A stretch of DNA of 64,000 nucleotides from positions 47,514 through 111,513 of the forward strand of contig NZ_JAKJSD010000014.1 in assembly GCF_029029505.1 (NCBI RefSeq). Direction: 5' to 3'. Within the stretch, counting starts at the first letter, position 1. The number at the start of each line of letters is the position of its first letter. The stretch comes from Ancylomarina sp. DW003. Its GTDB lineage: Bacteria; Bacteroidota; Bacteroidia; Bacteroidales; Marinifilaceae. This document shows, in pieces, positions 26,437 to 36,100 of the stretch. The position numbers were made by a program, and so were the translations under genes. The notes beneath the pieces are model-generated. The model was not told where the DNA came from. It ran no database searches and worked only from the letters and a program-made list of their open reading frames with translations.

Positions 26437-27132
26437 ATGAAATTAGCAATAATGCAACCTTACTTCTTCCCATATTTGGGTTATATGCAACTGGTTAATC
26501 TGGTTGATAAATTTATCTTTTATGATGATGTAAACTTCATTAAAAATGGTTGGATTGCTAGAAATAGAATAATTTCTAATACGAATTCATTGCAGTATTT
26601 TGGTGTTGATTTGATTCAAGTGAGTCAAAACAAACTCATTAAAGAAATTAAGATTAATAATAATTCTACAAAGAAATTAAGAACAATAAGGCATGTGTAT
26701 TCCAAAGCTCCTTTTTTTAGTGATGTTTACCCTATTATAGAAGCATGCTTAAATAAGCCAAGCCTAACGATAGCAGAAATGGCAGCAGACTCTGTTGTAA
26801 TGGTTGCAGATTATTTGGGTATTGAAACGGAGTTTGAATTTAGCTCAAAGTGTAATGCTATTTCTATTGACTTTGGCAGAAAAGAGAGGATAATTTCTAT
26901 TTGCAAACAAGAAAAGGCTTCTAATTACATTAATTCTATCGGAGGTATTGAATTGTATTCCAAAGATTATTTTAAGAAATCTGGGATAAGTCTACAGTTT
27001 CTTGAGGCTAATGAAGTGATTTATAATCAATTTGATAAACCATTTGAGAAAAACCTTTCGATTATTGATGTGTTAATGTTTAATTCGGTAGATAAGGTCA
27101 AGGAGTATCTGAATTCCTTTGAATTGAAATAG
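26437..27132 (+). CDS. WbqC family protein
   Basis: A 231-residue protein with the family signature MKLAIMQPYFFPYLGYMQL, followed by DKFIFYDDVNFIKNGWIARN and the SIGGIELYSKDYF segment. WbqC-like proteins occur in O-antigen and capsule loci next to DegT aminotransferases and formyl- or acyltransferases. Their chemistry is not established to my knowledge; a role in transferring an acyl or aminoacyl group to an amino sugar is often assumed. It sits between the ATP-grasp and GNAT genes in this locus. Confidence 0.88.
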   Translation: MKLAIMQPYFFPYLGYMQLVNLVDKFIFYDDVNFIKNGWIARNRIISNTNSLQYFGVDLIQVSQNKLIKEIKINNNSTKKLRTIRHVYSKAPFFSDVYPIIEACLNKPSLTIAEMAADSVVMVADYLGIETEFEFSSKCNAISIDFGRKERIISICKQEKASNYINSIGGIELYSKDYFKKSGISLQFLEANEVIYNQFDKPFEKNLSIIDVLMFNSVDKVKEYLNSFELK

Positions 27133-27238
27133 TAGTACTAATATCTAAAGTAAAGTGTAATTGTTTGTGATAAGTCTAAGTAAATATTAAGAATTACTTG
27201 CAAACCAACCAAATATTTCATTGAAAATTTAAAATCAT

Positions 27239-27778
27239 ATGAACATCTTTTTTAGAGCATTTGAAATTGAAGACGCCGAGTTTATTAATGCTTTGCGTGA
27301 TAATGAAGATATGGAGAGCCGAATAGGTGGTAATAAACGTTTTGTATCTCTTGCAAGAGAGCGTAAATGGATAGAAGATATTATTTATGGAGATTATAAG
27401 GATAAAATTCATTTAGCCATTTGTGAGAATGGAAGTAAAGATATTATAGGTTACCTATCAATTTCTGAAATTGATCATTTTAATAAATCCTGTTTATTAA
27501 GTGGCATAAAGTTAGATCTGGAATTCTCAAAGAAAGGTTATGGCATTCAGGCGTTTATTTTGATATTGAGATATGTATTCGAACAATTAGGTATGGAACG
27601 GTGTACCTCGATTTGCTTGGAAGATCACTTAGTAATGAAGAAAATAATGGAAAGAGTTGGTTTTAAAATTGAAGGCCTATTAAGGCATTCTTTATTTAAA
27701 AATGGGACATTTCAGAACCAATATTTATTCAGCATATTAAAAGAAGATTATTTCGAGAGAAAAAAGAAGCTTCAGTAA
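27239..27778 (+). CDS. GNAT family N-acetyltransferase (RimJ/RimL-like)
   Basis: A 179-residue acetyltransferase fold: FRAFEIEDAEFINALRDNED at the start, the acetyl-CoA-binding FSKKGYGIQAFILIL loop (G-x-G variant) and the ending MKKIMERVGFKIEGLLRHSLF typical of the RimJ/RimL branch. In a capsule locus next to an aminotransferase it is most likely an amino-sugar N-acetyltransferase. It lies 15 bases upstream of a GT2 gene. Confidence 0.85.
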   Translation: MNIFFRAFEIEDAEFINALRDNEDMESRIGGNKRFVSLARERKWIEDIIYGDYKDKIHLAICENGSKDIIGYLSISEIDHFNKSCLLSGIKLDLEFSKKGYGIQAFILILRYVFEQLGMERCTSICLEDHLVMKKIMERVGFKIEGLLRHSLFKNGTFQNQYLFSILKEDYFERKKKLQ

Positions 27779-27793
27779 ATTAATTGTATTGAT

Positions 27794-28777
27794 ATGACTA
27801 AACCCCTTGTAAGCATACACTGTATAACGTATAATCACGAAAATTATATTGCTCAGGCATTAGAAGGTTTTCTTCTTCAGAAAACAAATTTTCCTATTGA
27901 AATTGTGATTTGTGATGACGCATCAACAGATAAAACGGCAAACATTATTCGAGAATATGCTGATAAATATCCAAACCTAATTGTTCCTCTGTTACAATCA
28001 GAGAATCAATATTCACAAGGAGTAAAACCAGGTTTTGATATTGTAATGCCTCGTTGTCAAGGGAAATATATTGCTCATTGCGAAGGAGATGATTATTGGA
28101 TTGATCCGTATAAATTACAAAAGCAAGTCAATTTTATGGAAGGTAATCCCGAATATTCATTCATTTTTCATGATTGCGAAATTTTGAATCAAAATTCTGG
28201 TTCCAGACAATTGCGAGTAGGTAAACGTGTAATAGACGAAACAGTTGATTTGGTGTCGGCTATAAAACAAAACAATATGCCAACTGCCTCGATATTACAT
28301 AGAAACGTTTTGGACAGAAACTCTACTCCAGGTTGGAGTTTTAGAACCAAGAAAGGAGATTACTGCTTGGTTATTCTATTGGCTGAGAAAGGACTTGGTA
28401 AATATTTACCTGATGTTATGTCGGTTTATCGAGTCCATGAAGGGGGAGTTTGGTCTGGTAATGACCATGAATATCGCAATAAAGAAGATATTAATTTTTT
28501 TTATCTGTTGTACGAATATTTCTCTGACACTAATGTGAGAGCTACTATAAAGAAGAGATTGAATTATTGTTTTATTGAGAAAGCATTTATCAAGATAAAA
28601 AAAGGAGAAATTATAAGTGGCTTATACTTGTATTTGCGACACATTAATTCAATAAATGATACAAAAAAGATAAATGAAGTAAAGAAAATTCTACTTGCTT
28701 TTAAAGCCGGAGTCTTTAATTTGGCTCGTAAACTAAGTTCATTTTTCAATTTGAAAATCAAGAAACCGACCGTTTAA
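27794..28777 (+). CDS. Family 2 glycosyltransferase
   Basis: A 327-residue GT-A enzyme: LVSIHCITYNHENYIAQALE start, VICDDASTDKTANI (UDP-sugar-binding aspartates) and the HCEGDDYWIDP motif holding the metal-binding DD near residue 97. The C-terminal 100 residues are basic and helical, which suggests peripheral membrane binding. It would add one sugar to the lipid-linked repeat unit; donor and acceptor are unknown. Confidence 0.9.
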   Translation: MTKPLVSIHCITYNHENYIAQALEGFLLQKTNFPIEIVICDDASTDKTANIIREYADKYPNLIVPLLQSENQYSQGVKPGFDIVMPRCQGKYIAHCEGDDYWIDPYKLQKQVNFMEGNPEYSFIFHDCEILNQNSGSRQLRVGKRVIDETVDLVSAIKQNNMPTASILHRNVLDRNSTPGWSFRTKKGDYCLVILLAEKGLGKYLPDVMSVYRVHEGGVWSGNDHEYRNKEDINFFYLLYEYFSDTNVRATIKKRLNYCFIEKAFIKIKKGEIISGLYLYLRHINSINDTKKINEVKKILLAFKAGVFNLARKLSSFFNLKIKKPTV

Positions 28778-28829
28778 TCTTATGAGTTCTTTATATGTAT
28801 TTTTTAATGTCAACTTATTTTAACAAAAA

Positions 28830-30053
28830 ATGAATAAGATATTTGTTATTGGACCCTCTAAATATATTGGAAGACATTTCAAATCTGTAGAAAATTCCTT
28901 AGGGGCAAATTTTATTTATTTTGATAATTATCAGCCTAACAGGATAATTGAAGAGAAGCCTGATTTGGTAATTGTTCCTGATGAACATTGGTGCGAACTA
29001 GGCAATATTGTTGCTACATGTAAAGCTCATGGTATTCTTACTCTGCAATTGATGGATGGTATTTTAGAGTGGAGAAGAACTTGGGATTATGGAGCTAACG
29101 GTCATAGAGTAAATGGAATATTGAATCCTTTGAATCAGCCAGCCTTTGCTCATAAAATAGCCTGTTTAGGGTACAAGGATTTTAGAATACTCGAAAGTTG
29201 GGGAAATCGTGGTAAGTGTGAGATTGTAGGTATGCCACGTTTAAAAAATATCCAAGGTTTACAAACTGATTATTCTCATTTGGATAAGAAAAAAGGTAAA
29301 ATATTGATTTGTACAGCAAAGACACCTGCGTTTACAAAGAAACAAAAAAGAATAACAATTGATTCATTAAGAGATTTAAGAGATTTTTTTAAAGAAAAGA
29401 ATGATATTGAAGTTGTTTGGCGCTTATCAGGAGATTTATCTGAAGTGTTGAATATAAAAAACACATTGACTGATCTAAATGGTTTGGAAATCCATAAGAT
29501 AATTCAAGAAGTTGATTCAGTTATTACTACACCATCAACAACCTTATTAGAGTCGATGGTACTCAAAGTACCTGTTGCATTACTTGATTATCACAATTTA
29601 CCTCACTATTTCGACTCAGCCTGGTGTATTTCTTCAAAATCGCATATTCCTATCGTTTTTGAAGAATTAATGAATCCCCCAGTTGTGAAATTAGATTATC
29701 AAGAGTTTTTATTGAATGATCAATTATTCAACCATGATGATGCTACCAAGAGGCTTTTGGATCTGATCGAAAATATGTTGAAATATAAAAACAATACAGA
29801 GAACTTACCTGCAGCGATTCTAGATAATAACTATACACCAACTTATCAAATTTCATCAGGAATTGGTACTTATTATCCGGATTTATCGGGGTTAGAGAAA
29901 TTGAAAAGGAGGGAGCTGGAGTTGAAATTATCTGCTGCAGAGGGCACCATAAGAGTTTTGGAAAACAAGTTGAGCAATTTAGAGAGACGTTTGAATTCGA
30001 TACCATTCTATACTTTTCTTAAGAAATTAAAACATAGCATTCCATTTTTATGA
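28830..30053 (+). CDS. Putative GT-B-like surface carbohydrate protein with C-terminal coiled coil
   Basis: A 407-residue protein that I cannot assign to a named family with certainty. The N-terminal half is Rossmann-like (KPDLVIVPDEHWCELGNIVA; HGILTLQLMDGILEWR). The second half has a GT-B-type nucleotide-binding signature: SVITTPSTTLLESMVLKVPVA with LDYHNLPHY, like glycerophospho- or epimerase-fold transferases. The last 45 residues (LKRRELELKLSAAEGTIRVL and on) form a heptad coiled coil, which suggests oligomerisation or membrane tethering. It overlaps the next GT4 gene by four bases (ATGA), so the two are probably made together. Confidence 0.6.
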   Translation: MNKIFVIGPSKYIGRHFKSVENSLGANFIYFDNYQPNRIIEEKPDLVIVPDEHWCELGNIVATCKAHGILTLQLMDGILEWRRTWDYGANGHRVNGILNPLNQPAFAHKIACLGYKDFRILESWGNRGKCEIVGMPRLKNIQGLQTDYSHLDKKKGKILICTAKTPAFTKKQKRITIDSLRDLRDFFKEKNDIEVVWRLSGDLSEVLNIKNTLTDLNGLEIHKIIQEVDSVITTPSTTLLESMVLKVPVALLDYHNLPHYFDSAWCISSKSHIPIVFEELMNPPVVKLDYQEFLLNDQLFNHDDATKRLLDLIENMLKYKNNTENLPAAILDNNYTPTYQISSGIGTYYPDLSGLEKLKRRELELKLSAAEGTIRVLENKLSNLERRLNSIPFYTFLKKLKHSIPFL

Positions 30054-31153
30054 AAATACTCATAGTTCATACACGAAACGATATTATAAGTGGTGCTGAA
30101 TACGCAATCACCGATATGCTGAATACGCTTCCGTCTGATCTTGAATTTGAAATGATGACTCCAGGTTCGGGGCCATTGTCAAATTATCTTGAAGGGTGTG
30201 GGTTCAAGGTGCATGTGCGAAAGTTTAGTGGTCCTAGAAGAAAATACCCGGGTTTGTATCAAGTGAATTCATTTTTACTAATGAGGTGGTTAAAAAAGCA
30301 AAAGTTTGATTTGATATTGTGTAATACGTTTGCAGCAAGTTTTCGGATGTCCTTAGGAGCTAAATGGGCAGGAATTAAAATTGCCATTTATACTCGTGAA
30401 TATTTTTCGAAGAAAAAGCAAGTCAATCTAAATCAAGTTAAACGAGCAAGTTCGATAATTGCAGTATCCGAAGATGTGAAAGATTATTATGGAGGCATGC
30501 ACTCCAATGTTAATGTTTGTCATGACACTATTGATATTGATGTGATAAATAAACGTGTAATAAATCATAAACAATCTCTTCTTAAAGAAGCTGTGTTTAA
30601 TATTGGTTTTATTGGTCGCATAACTCGATACAAACAACCAGATCTCGTTATTCGTGCTATACCAGACATCATTAAAGAAATACCAAACATTCATGTTCAT
30701 ATTGTAGGGAAAGCTGTTAGCCAGGAAGCTAATTATGAGTTGGATTTGAAACGCTTAGTAAAGGATTTGAAAATAGATTCTTATGTGACATTTTGGGGCT
30801 ATCGGAGTGATTCAATAGAACTTATGAAGGATTTCGATGTTTTGTGTTTAACATCAGATAGAGAACCTTTCCCACGTACAATTTTGGAATCAATGCTTGC
30901 AGGAACTCCAGTTGTTTGCTCAAATACGGGAGGATGTAAGGAGATGGTAAAGGATAATATCACTGGGCTTCACTTTGATGTTAGCAGTGATGAGAATTCA
31001 GTAAAGTTGGCTAAACAGATTATTCGTTTATCTAAAGACAAGCAACTTTATAACGAAATAGTGACGAATAGTTTAAATTTTATTAAAGAAACATTTGGCC
31101 CCAAAGAACAAACGAAACACTTTTTTAATACTCTAAGGTTGATTTTAAAATAA
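30050..31153 (+). CDS. Family 4 glycosyltransferase
   Basis: A 367-residue GT-B enzyme. The N-terminal domain begins KILIVHTRNDIISGAEYAI (glycine-rich acceptor loop). The C-terminal domain has FNIGFIGRITRYKQPDLVI and the E-x7-E signature in PRTILESMLAGTPVVCSNTG. It uses a nucleotide sugar to extend the repeat unit at the inner-membrane face. Start overlaps the previous stop by four bases. Confidence 0.92.
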   Translation: MKILIVHTRNDIISGAEYAITDMLNTLPSDLEFEMMTPGSGPLSNYLEGCGFKVHVRKFSGPRRKYPGLYQVNSFLLMRWLKKQKFDLILCNTFAASFRMSLGAKWAGIKIAIYTREYFSKKKQVNLNQVKRASSIIAVSEDVKDYYGGMHSNVNVCHDTIDIDVINKRVINHKQSLLKEAVFNIGFIGRITRYKQPDLVIRAIPDIIKEIPNIHVHIVGKAVSQEANYELDLKRLVKDLKIDSYVTFWGYRSDSIELMKDFDVLCLTSDREPFPRTILESMLAGTPVVCSNTGGCKEMVKDNITGLHFDVSSDENSVKLAKQIIRLSKDKQLYNEIVTNSLNFIKETFGPKEQTKHFFNTLRLILK

Positions 31154-31164
31154 TATTCTTCATT

Positions 31165-32292
31165 ATGAAAGTAGCAATCATTTACGATTTAACTGAGGCT
31201 GGCGGAGTCCAAACTTGTGTTTTATCACTTATAAAAGGATTAAATAAGAGAGGTATTAAGCCAGTAATATTCTGGGATGAGGCTCCTAACAATGAATTAT
31301 TGGAAGAAGCTGGCGTAAAAGCTGATTATATCAAGCTTAGTTTTCCAATTGCACCATCATGGATTAAAACCTTGCCAAATTTGTTTAGATATTTACTGTG
31401 GCCATTTAATATGGTGAGAATTAGTAAGATTCCTTTAGATTATGATCATGTTTATTCTTTTACGGTCAATATCCGGGTAGATCAACCTCGTTCACATTTA
31501 TTTTACCTTTCAGGCCCACCCTTATTACCTCAATTAGAGTCGAAGTCTATTCGGTTCAAAGTGGCAAAGTTTTTATATAAGATTTTTATACGTCCTTTTT
31601 ATCCAGCCTATGAACCTCAGGAAAAAGGGAATTATGTAATTAATTCAAAATTTACGGCTCAATTATTTGAGGAAGCCCATAATAGAAAGCTCGAAGTGGT
31701 TTACCCATCAAATCAATTAAAATTTGAAAACCTTCAGGAAAACGATTTACCATTTAGAGATACAGTTACTTTTTTTAGTCGAATTGTAGATTATAAACGA
31801 CCTGAGTTTTTGATAAAACTTGCAGGGCAGTATCCCGATTTGAAGTTTGTTATTATGGGAGGAGTATCAAAAAATAGAATAGATTATTTAGAGAGTTTAA
31901 AAGCGAAGGTTGTCGAGCAAAATTTATCTAATCTATCTTTTTACCCCAATGCCTCTAGGAATGACATAGATCAAATTTTAAAAAAGACATTATTTTATGT
32001 TTTTCCTGCAATTAATGAGCATTTTGGAATCACGACAGTGGAAGCTGTATTAAAAGGTTGTATTCCTTTTGTTCACGATTCGGGAGGTCAGAAAGAAATT
32101 GTTCCCTTCAATTCATTGAGATTCAGCGATAGTAATTTTACCGAAAAATTCTCAGACTTACTGAATCTTAAGAATAGAGATTTGAATCAACTGAGACAAG
32201 AAATGCATGAGCATATCTTAAATTTTACAGAAGATGCTTTTATAGACAGGATGATAAATATTTGTATTGATGAGAAGCAGGTTGCAGTCTAG
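31165..32292 (+). CDS. Family 4 glycosyltransferase
   Basis: A 375-residue GT-B enzyme with start KVAIIYDLTEAGGVQTCVLS, an FFSRIVDYKRPEFLIKLAG strand and the donor motif EHFGITTVEAVLKGCIPFVH, where the first glutamate and the VEAV glutamate fit the EX7E pattern. It lies 11 bases after the preceding transferase, and its 3' end overlaps the polymerase gene by about 23 bases. Confidence 0.9.
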   Translation: MKVAIIYDLTEAGGVQTCVLSLIKGLNKRGIKPVIFWDEAPNNELLEEAGVKADYIKLSFPIAPSWIKTLPNLFRYLLWPFNMVRISKIPLDYDHVYSFTVNIRVDQPRSHLFYLSGPPLLPQLESKSIRFKVAKFLYKIFIRPFYPAYEPQEKGNYVINSKFTAQLFEEAHNRKLEVVYPSNQLKFENLQENDLPFRDTVTFFSRIVDYKRPEFLIKLAGQYPDLKFVIMGGVSKNRIDYLESLKAKVVEQNLSNLSFYPNASRNDIDQILKKTLFYVFPAINEHFGITTVEAVLKGCIPFVHDSGGQKEIVPFNSLRFSDSNFTEKFSDLLNLKNRDLNQLRQEMHEHILNFTEDAFIDRMINICIDEKQVAV

Positions 32293-33646
32293 AGGATTTA
32301 GTCCTTTTATCTATTTTTACATACTTACAGCTGCTGCTATAACTGGTTTAATACTGAAAAACCAGATAGCATTTGCTGGTTATGTCTTAACATTGACTAT
32401 TGGACTTGCATTCTTATATAGTGTCTTCCAAAGAGACACGGCTCCTTTTTTCTCAATGATAATTTTTATTTATGCACCTTTTCTAGCCTTTTTAAGGCAA
32501 TATGTGATTTCTTACAATGGAATATCATTGATATTATTTGCAGCTCTTGCTTTATGGTTTATAAACAATAGACAGGTATTTTTGGAAATCATAACTTGCA
32601 AAGTAAGAATTGGTATTATTCTTTTTGTATTTCTCTTTGTAGGTTACGGTGCACTCCTGGGAATTCCCGTAGAACGATTCATGAAATTTATTGAAACGAC
32701 TTTGGCTTTGCTAGTTTTTAGCATGGCTTTGAAATCAGTTCGTTATGTGAGAAAGTATACTATTTACTTTATTGCAAGTTCATCACTGATAATACTAGGT
32801 CTTTTACAACATATTGAAACACGGTTTATTTTTGAGACCAGTAATGCTGTTCACAAAGCTGACCCTAGTGCATATAGTATTGCATTAGTTTTATCAGCCT
32901 TTTTTATAATCGCAGATAAAAAAGTTTGGATCTCTCAAATGAGTCAAGAGTGGTTGCAGAGAATGAAATATCCACTACTTGCTTTTATTGTTGTATTAAC
33001 CATATTAACAACATCACGAATTGGTTTTTTCACTTTTGCAGGAAGCTATTTGTTATTTTTGATTTTAAGTAGATTTAATCTTAAACAGATGCTACCTATA
33101 ATCTTAGTTGTTAGTTTAAGTTTCGTTTTCATTAGTAATACAGAATATTCAGATATTGCAGAACATTGGTTTAATAAAACATTTAATAATGACAGGGGAA
33201 TTTCGGCTGCAACAACTGGTCGTGCTGATCAGTGGAAAATGGCAGGTGTTTATCTGGTAAATGAACCCATTGGAAATGTTTTAAGTGGTTTTGGTCCGGG
33301 TAAAGGACCGATTTTTAGCCAGATATACTCAACACGAATAAATGCTATTGCATCTATGGCAGGCGGTTCTTATCAATTACATTCTCTATATCTTAATGTG
33401 TTGATTGAATTTGGTCTTATTGCATTTGTTTGCTTCCTGATATTTTTAATAAGGCGCTTTGTCAAAGCCTATTCAATATTTACAAAATTGAATTTCAAAC
33501 TGCCAATATTAGCCTTGTTTGCTTATGTTCTTTACATAAGCTCAACCTCGGGTCTAGGTGTTGTTCCTGGAATGTTCATTGCCATATTCTTGTTAAATAT
33601 TGATGATTTTAAACGAAAAAACAGGAATATTCAACAAGGAAAATAG
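32270..33646 (+). CDS. Wzy-like O-antigen/capsule polymerase or ligase-like membrane protein
   Basis: About 458 residues with some 11-12 hydrophobic helices and the large periplasmic loop typical of the Wzy/WaaL superfamily between late helices (ISAATTGRADQWKMAGVYL, with R and the following GFGPGKG). The ATG at 32270 lies inside the 3' end of the previous transferase gene; a TTG directly precedes it. It probably polymerises flipped repeat units. WaaL ligase activity cannot be excluded from sequence alone, but the position inside a Wzx/Wzc-dependent locus favours Wzy. Confidence 0.82.
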   Translation: MRSRLQSRGFSPFIYFYILTAAAITGLILKNQIAFAGYVLTLTIGLAFLYSVFQRDTAPFFSMIIFIYAPFLAFLRQYVISYNGISLILFAALALWFINNRQVFLEIITCKVRIGIILFVFLFVGYGALLGIPVERFMKFIETTLALLVFSMALKSVRYVRKYTIYFIASSSLIILGLLQHIETRFIFETSNAVHKADPSAYSIALVLSAFFIIADKKVWISQMSQEWLQRMKYPLLAFIVVLTILTTSRIGFFTFAGSYLLFLILSRFNLKQMLPIILVVSLSFVFISNTEYSDIAEHWFNKTFNNDRGISAATTGRADQWKMAGVYLVNEPIGNVLSGFGPGKGPIFSQIYSTRINAIASMAGGSYQLHSLYLNVLIEFGLIAFVCFLIFLIRRFVKAYSIFTKLNFKLPILALFAYVLYISSTSGLGVVPGMFIAIFLLNIDDFKRKNRNIQQGK

Positions 33647-33746
33647 AAGTTATTAACCCCTAAAATGAATCTACAAATTTGATAAGTTTAATAAAAGGAT
33701 TCGAGGATTTTTGGGTGCTATGGAATTTAACCTGAGAAATTAAAAA

Positions 33747-34901
33747 ATGGCTAAAAGAGATCGATTAACATTAATTGCACATTTACCTCATATCTCAATT
33801 GAAGGACAATTTCATTCGTATGAGCCATATGTAAGAGAGGTCAAGTTATGGGCAGAACTGTTTGAATCTATTGATCTATATACAGAAGTTGTACAAACGA
33901 CTCCATCATTTGCCATATTACCATTGCCTTCAAATATTACTGTTCACGATTTAGGAATAAGTGGTGGTGGAGATAAGGTCTCGCGTTTGAAGCGGTTTTT
34001 TCAAACTACAGTTTTGCCTTTTAAGCTATATAAGATTATCAAGAAAGCAGAGTATCTTCATTTTAGATCGCCTGGTTATACGACTTTTTTTGCTAATCTG
34101 ATTAACTATTTTTTGAAAAGAAAAGTAATTGTGAAGTGGGCAACAAGTTTCCCTCCGCAGAAAGCGATGGGGAAAATTTCAAATTGGGAGGCTAAATTAA
34201 TCTTGAAATCGGGCTATAATACTCAGGTCATGAGTTATAATAGTATATCGAAAATTAATTTTCACACTTTTTTTCCCGCATTGTTTACTAATAGTGAGCT
34301 ACAAGAAATAAGTTCTTTTACTGACAAAACGAATTGGTCAGATACTTCGAAATATCGTTTCGTTTGCGTTGGTCGCTTGCATCCGGATAAAAATATAGAA
34401 TTGATTTTGTATGGACTCAAAACATATATAGATCAAACAGGAGATAATAATATAATCATTGAACTTATTGGTGATGGCCCATTACGATCAAAACTAGAAA
34501 GCTTAGCCAGTGATTTGAAAATAATTAAGAACCTCAAATTCATGGGTAGTCTGGCATTTAAGGAAGTATTAAACGAACTTAAAACGGCAAATTTTCTGAT
34601 TATGCCTGGTGTTAATGAAGGTTGGGGGAAAGTTATAAATGAAGCGCTAGCAGCTAAATGTATTCCAATTGTTGTTAATAAAGGAAATGGAGCTAATGTT
34701 TTAAAGCTTATGGGATCTCCAGGCTTATTTTTTGAGGCTCATGCAAATGGATTTTCTCAAATTATTCAAAGGGCTCGCGAATTAAAGAAAGATAAAATTG
34801 ATCATTTTATTCAGCTGGGAGATCATGCTAATAAAAGTATGACTTTGGAGAAATTTCAGCAGAAGTTAATTCATGTCTTAGATTCATCAGATAAATTATA
34901 A
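33747..34901 (+). CDS. Family 4 glycosyltransferase
   Basis: A 384-residue GT-B protein: TLIAHLPHISIEGQFHSYEP start, FVCVGRLHPDKNIELILYGL and the donor motif GVNEGWGKVINEALAAKCIP (EX7E). The N-terminal domain is basic around residues 130-150 (KRKVIVKWATSF), consistent with membrane-surface binding. It sits between the polymerase and two further GT4 genes. Confidence 0.9.
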   Translation: MAKRDRLTLIAHLPHISIEGQFHSYEPYVREVKLWAELFESIDLYTEVVQTTPSFAILPLPSNITVHDLGISGGGDKVSRLKRFFQTTVLPFKLYKIIKKAEYLHFRSPGYTTFFANLINYFLKRKVIVKWATSFPPQKAMGKISNWEAKLILKSGYNTQVMSYNSISKINFHTFFPALFTNSELQEISSFTDKTNWSDTSKYRFVCVGRLHPDKNIELILYGLKTYIDQTGDNNIIIELIGDGPLRSKLESLASDLKIIKNLKFMGSLAFKEVLNELKTANFLIMPGVNEGWGKVINEALAAKCIPIVVNKGNGANVLKLMGSPGLFFEAHANGFSQIIQRARELKKDKIDHFIQLGDHANKSMTLEKFQQKLIHVLDSSDKL

Positions 34902-34946
34902 GAGTTGAATAATTTAAGGGAAGTTGTTTGTTAAAATGAACTGTTT

Positions 34947-36014
34947 ATGCGTATACTTCAATTAATCGATAATCTGAGTCCAGGTGGTGCAGAGCGTATG
35001 GCGGTAAATATCGCTAATGTTCTATATGAAGCAAAGAATGAATCATTTTTATGTGTTACAAGAAATACAGGAGGTTTAAGTAAGCATATTTTGAATGGCA
35101 TTCAGACTCTTTTTTTAAATAAAAAAGGGATGCTTGATATAAGGGCTTTATTTCGATTGTTGAGATTTGTGTATAAAAATGAAATTGACATTATTCATGC
35201 GCATTCCTCATCTATTTTTTTTGGCGGTTTAATTAAGATTTTTAAACCTGGAGTTAAATTAATCTGGCATGATCATTTTGGCAATAGGGAAAATGATAGC
35301 CGTAGAAATTTATTCTATATATTATTTTCATTATTATTTGATCGTGTAATTGTTGTAAATCATAGTTTAGAAATTTGGGCAAAGAAACATCTCTTACTAT
35401 CAGATAAGAAGATTGTGTATTTAAAAAACTTCCCTCATTTGAATTTAAATATTGATCACGAGGAGCAAACGAATGCTGTTCAAATAATATATTTAGCCAA
35501 TTTAAAGAAGCCTAAAAATCATCAATTACTTGTCGAATCGATTAACAAGCTACAATCAAAATTAATAAATGTCAACTTGTCTGTTTCTTTAGTAGGGGCA
35601 TACACAAATGATAGTTATTATAAAAGTTTAGTTTCTCTGATTGAAGAATATGATTTAAAATCAGTTTTTAATTTTATAGGTTCTGTCTCTGATCCTTCAA
35701 AATATTTGTTGAATGCTGATATCGCAGTTATTTGTTCGACTTTCGAAGGCTTACCTGTAAGTTTATTGGAATATGGTTTAGCAGAACTGCCTGTTATCTC
35801 GACATCTGTTGGACAATGCCCTGAAGTACTTGATTATGGTAAATCAGGTTGGGTGGTTGAATCTGAGAATACTGATGCATTTTCTAAGACTTTACTTCAT
35901 GTTATATCAGATAGCGATGATGCTAAAGTTAAAGCTCTAAATCTAAAGAAACGAGTGTTAAATAAATATGGAGCAAATTCATTTTTAGATCAGTACCTCA
36001 AACTGGTTATTTAA
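34947..36014 (+). CDS. Family 4 glycosyltransferase
   Basis: A 355-residue GT-B enzyme with the classic acceptor loop LIDNLSPGGAERMAVNIAN, an IIHAHSSSIFFGGL strand and the donor site STFEGLPVSLLEYGLAELPV (EX7E). Closely packed with the other transferases; 45 bases separate it from the gene before. Confidence 0.92.
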   Translation: MRILQLIDNLSPGGAERMAVNIANVLYEAKNESFLCVTRNTGGLSKHILNGIQTLFLNKKGMLDIRALFRLLRFVYKNEIDIIHAHSSSIFFGGLIKIFKPGVKLIWHDHFGNRENDSRRNLFYILFSLLFDRVIVVNHSLEIWAKKHLLLSDKKIVYLKNFPHLNLNIDHEEQTNAVQIIYLANLKKPKNHQLLVESINKLQSKLINVNLSVSLVGAYTNDSYYKSLVSLIEEYDLKSVFNFIGSVSDPSKYLLNADIAVICSTFEGLPVSLLEYGLAELPVISTSVGQCPEVLDYGKSGWVVESENTDAFSKTLLHVISDSDDAKVKALNLKKRVLNKYGANSFLDQYLKLVI

Positions 36015-36100
36015 GGTCTCGAAATTTAGCTCTAACCATACCTATCTATCATTATTTATAAAAGAGAACAATATTTTTTGACTATTCGTAAAACCAATTT

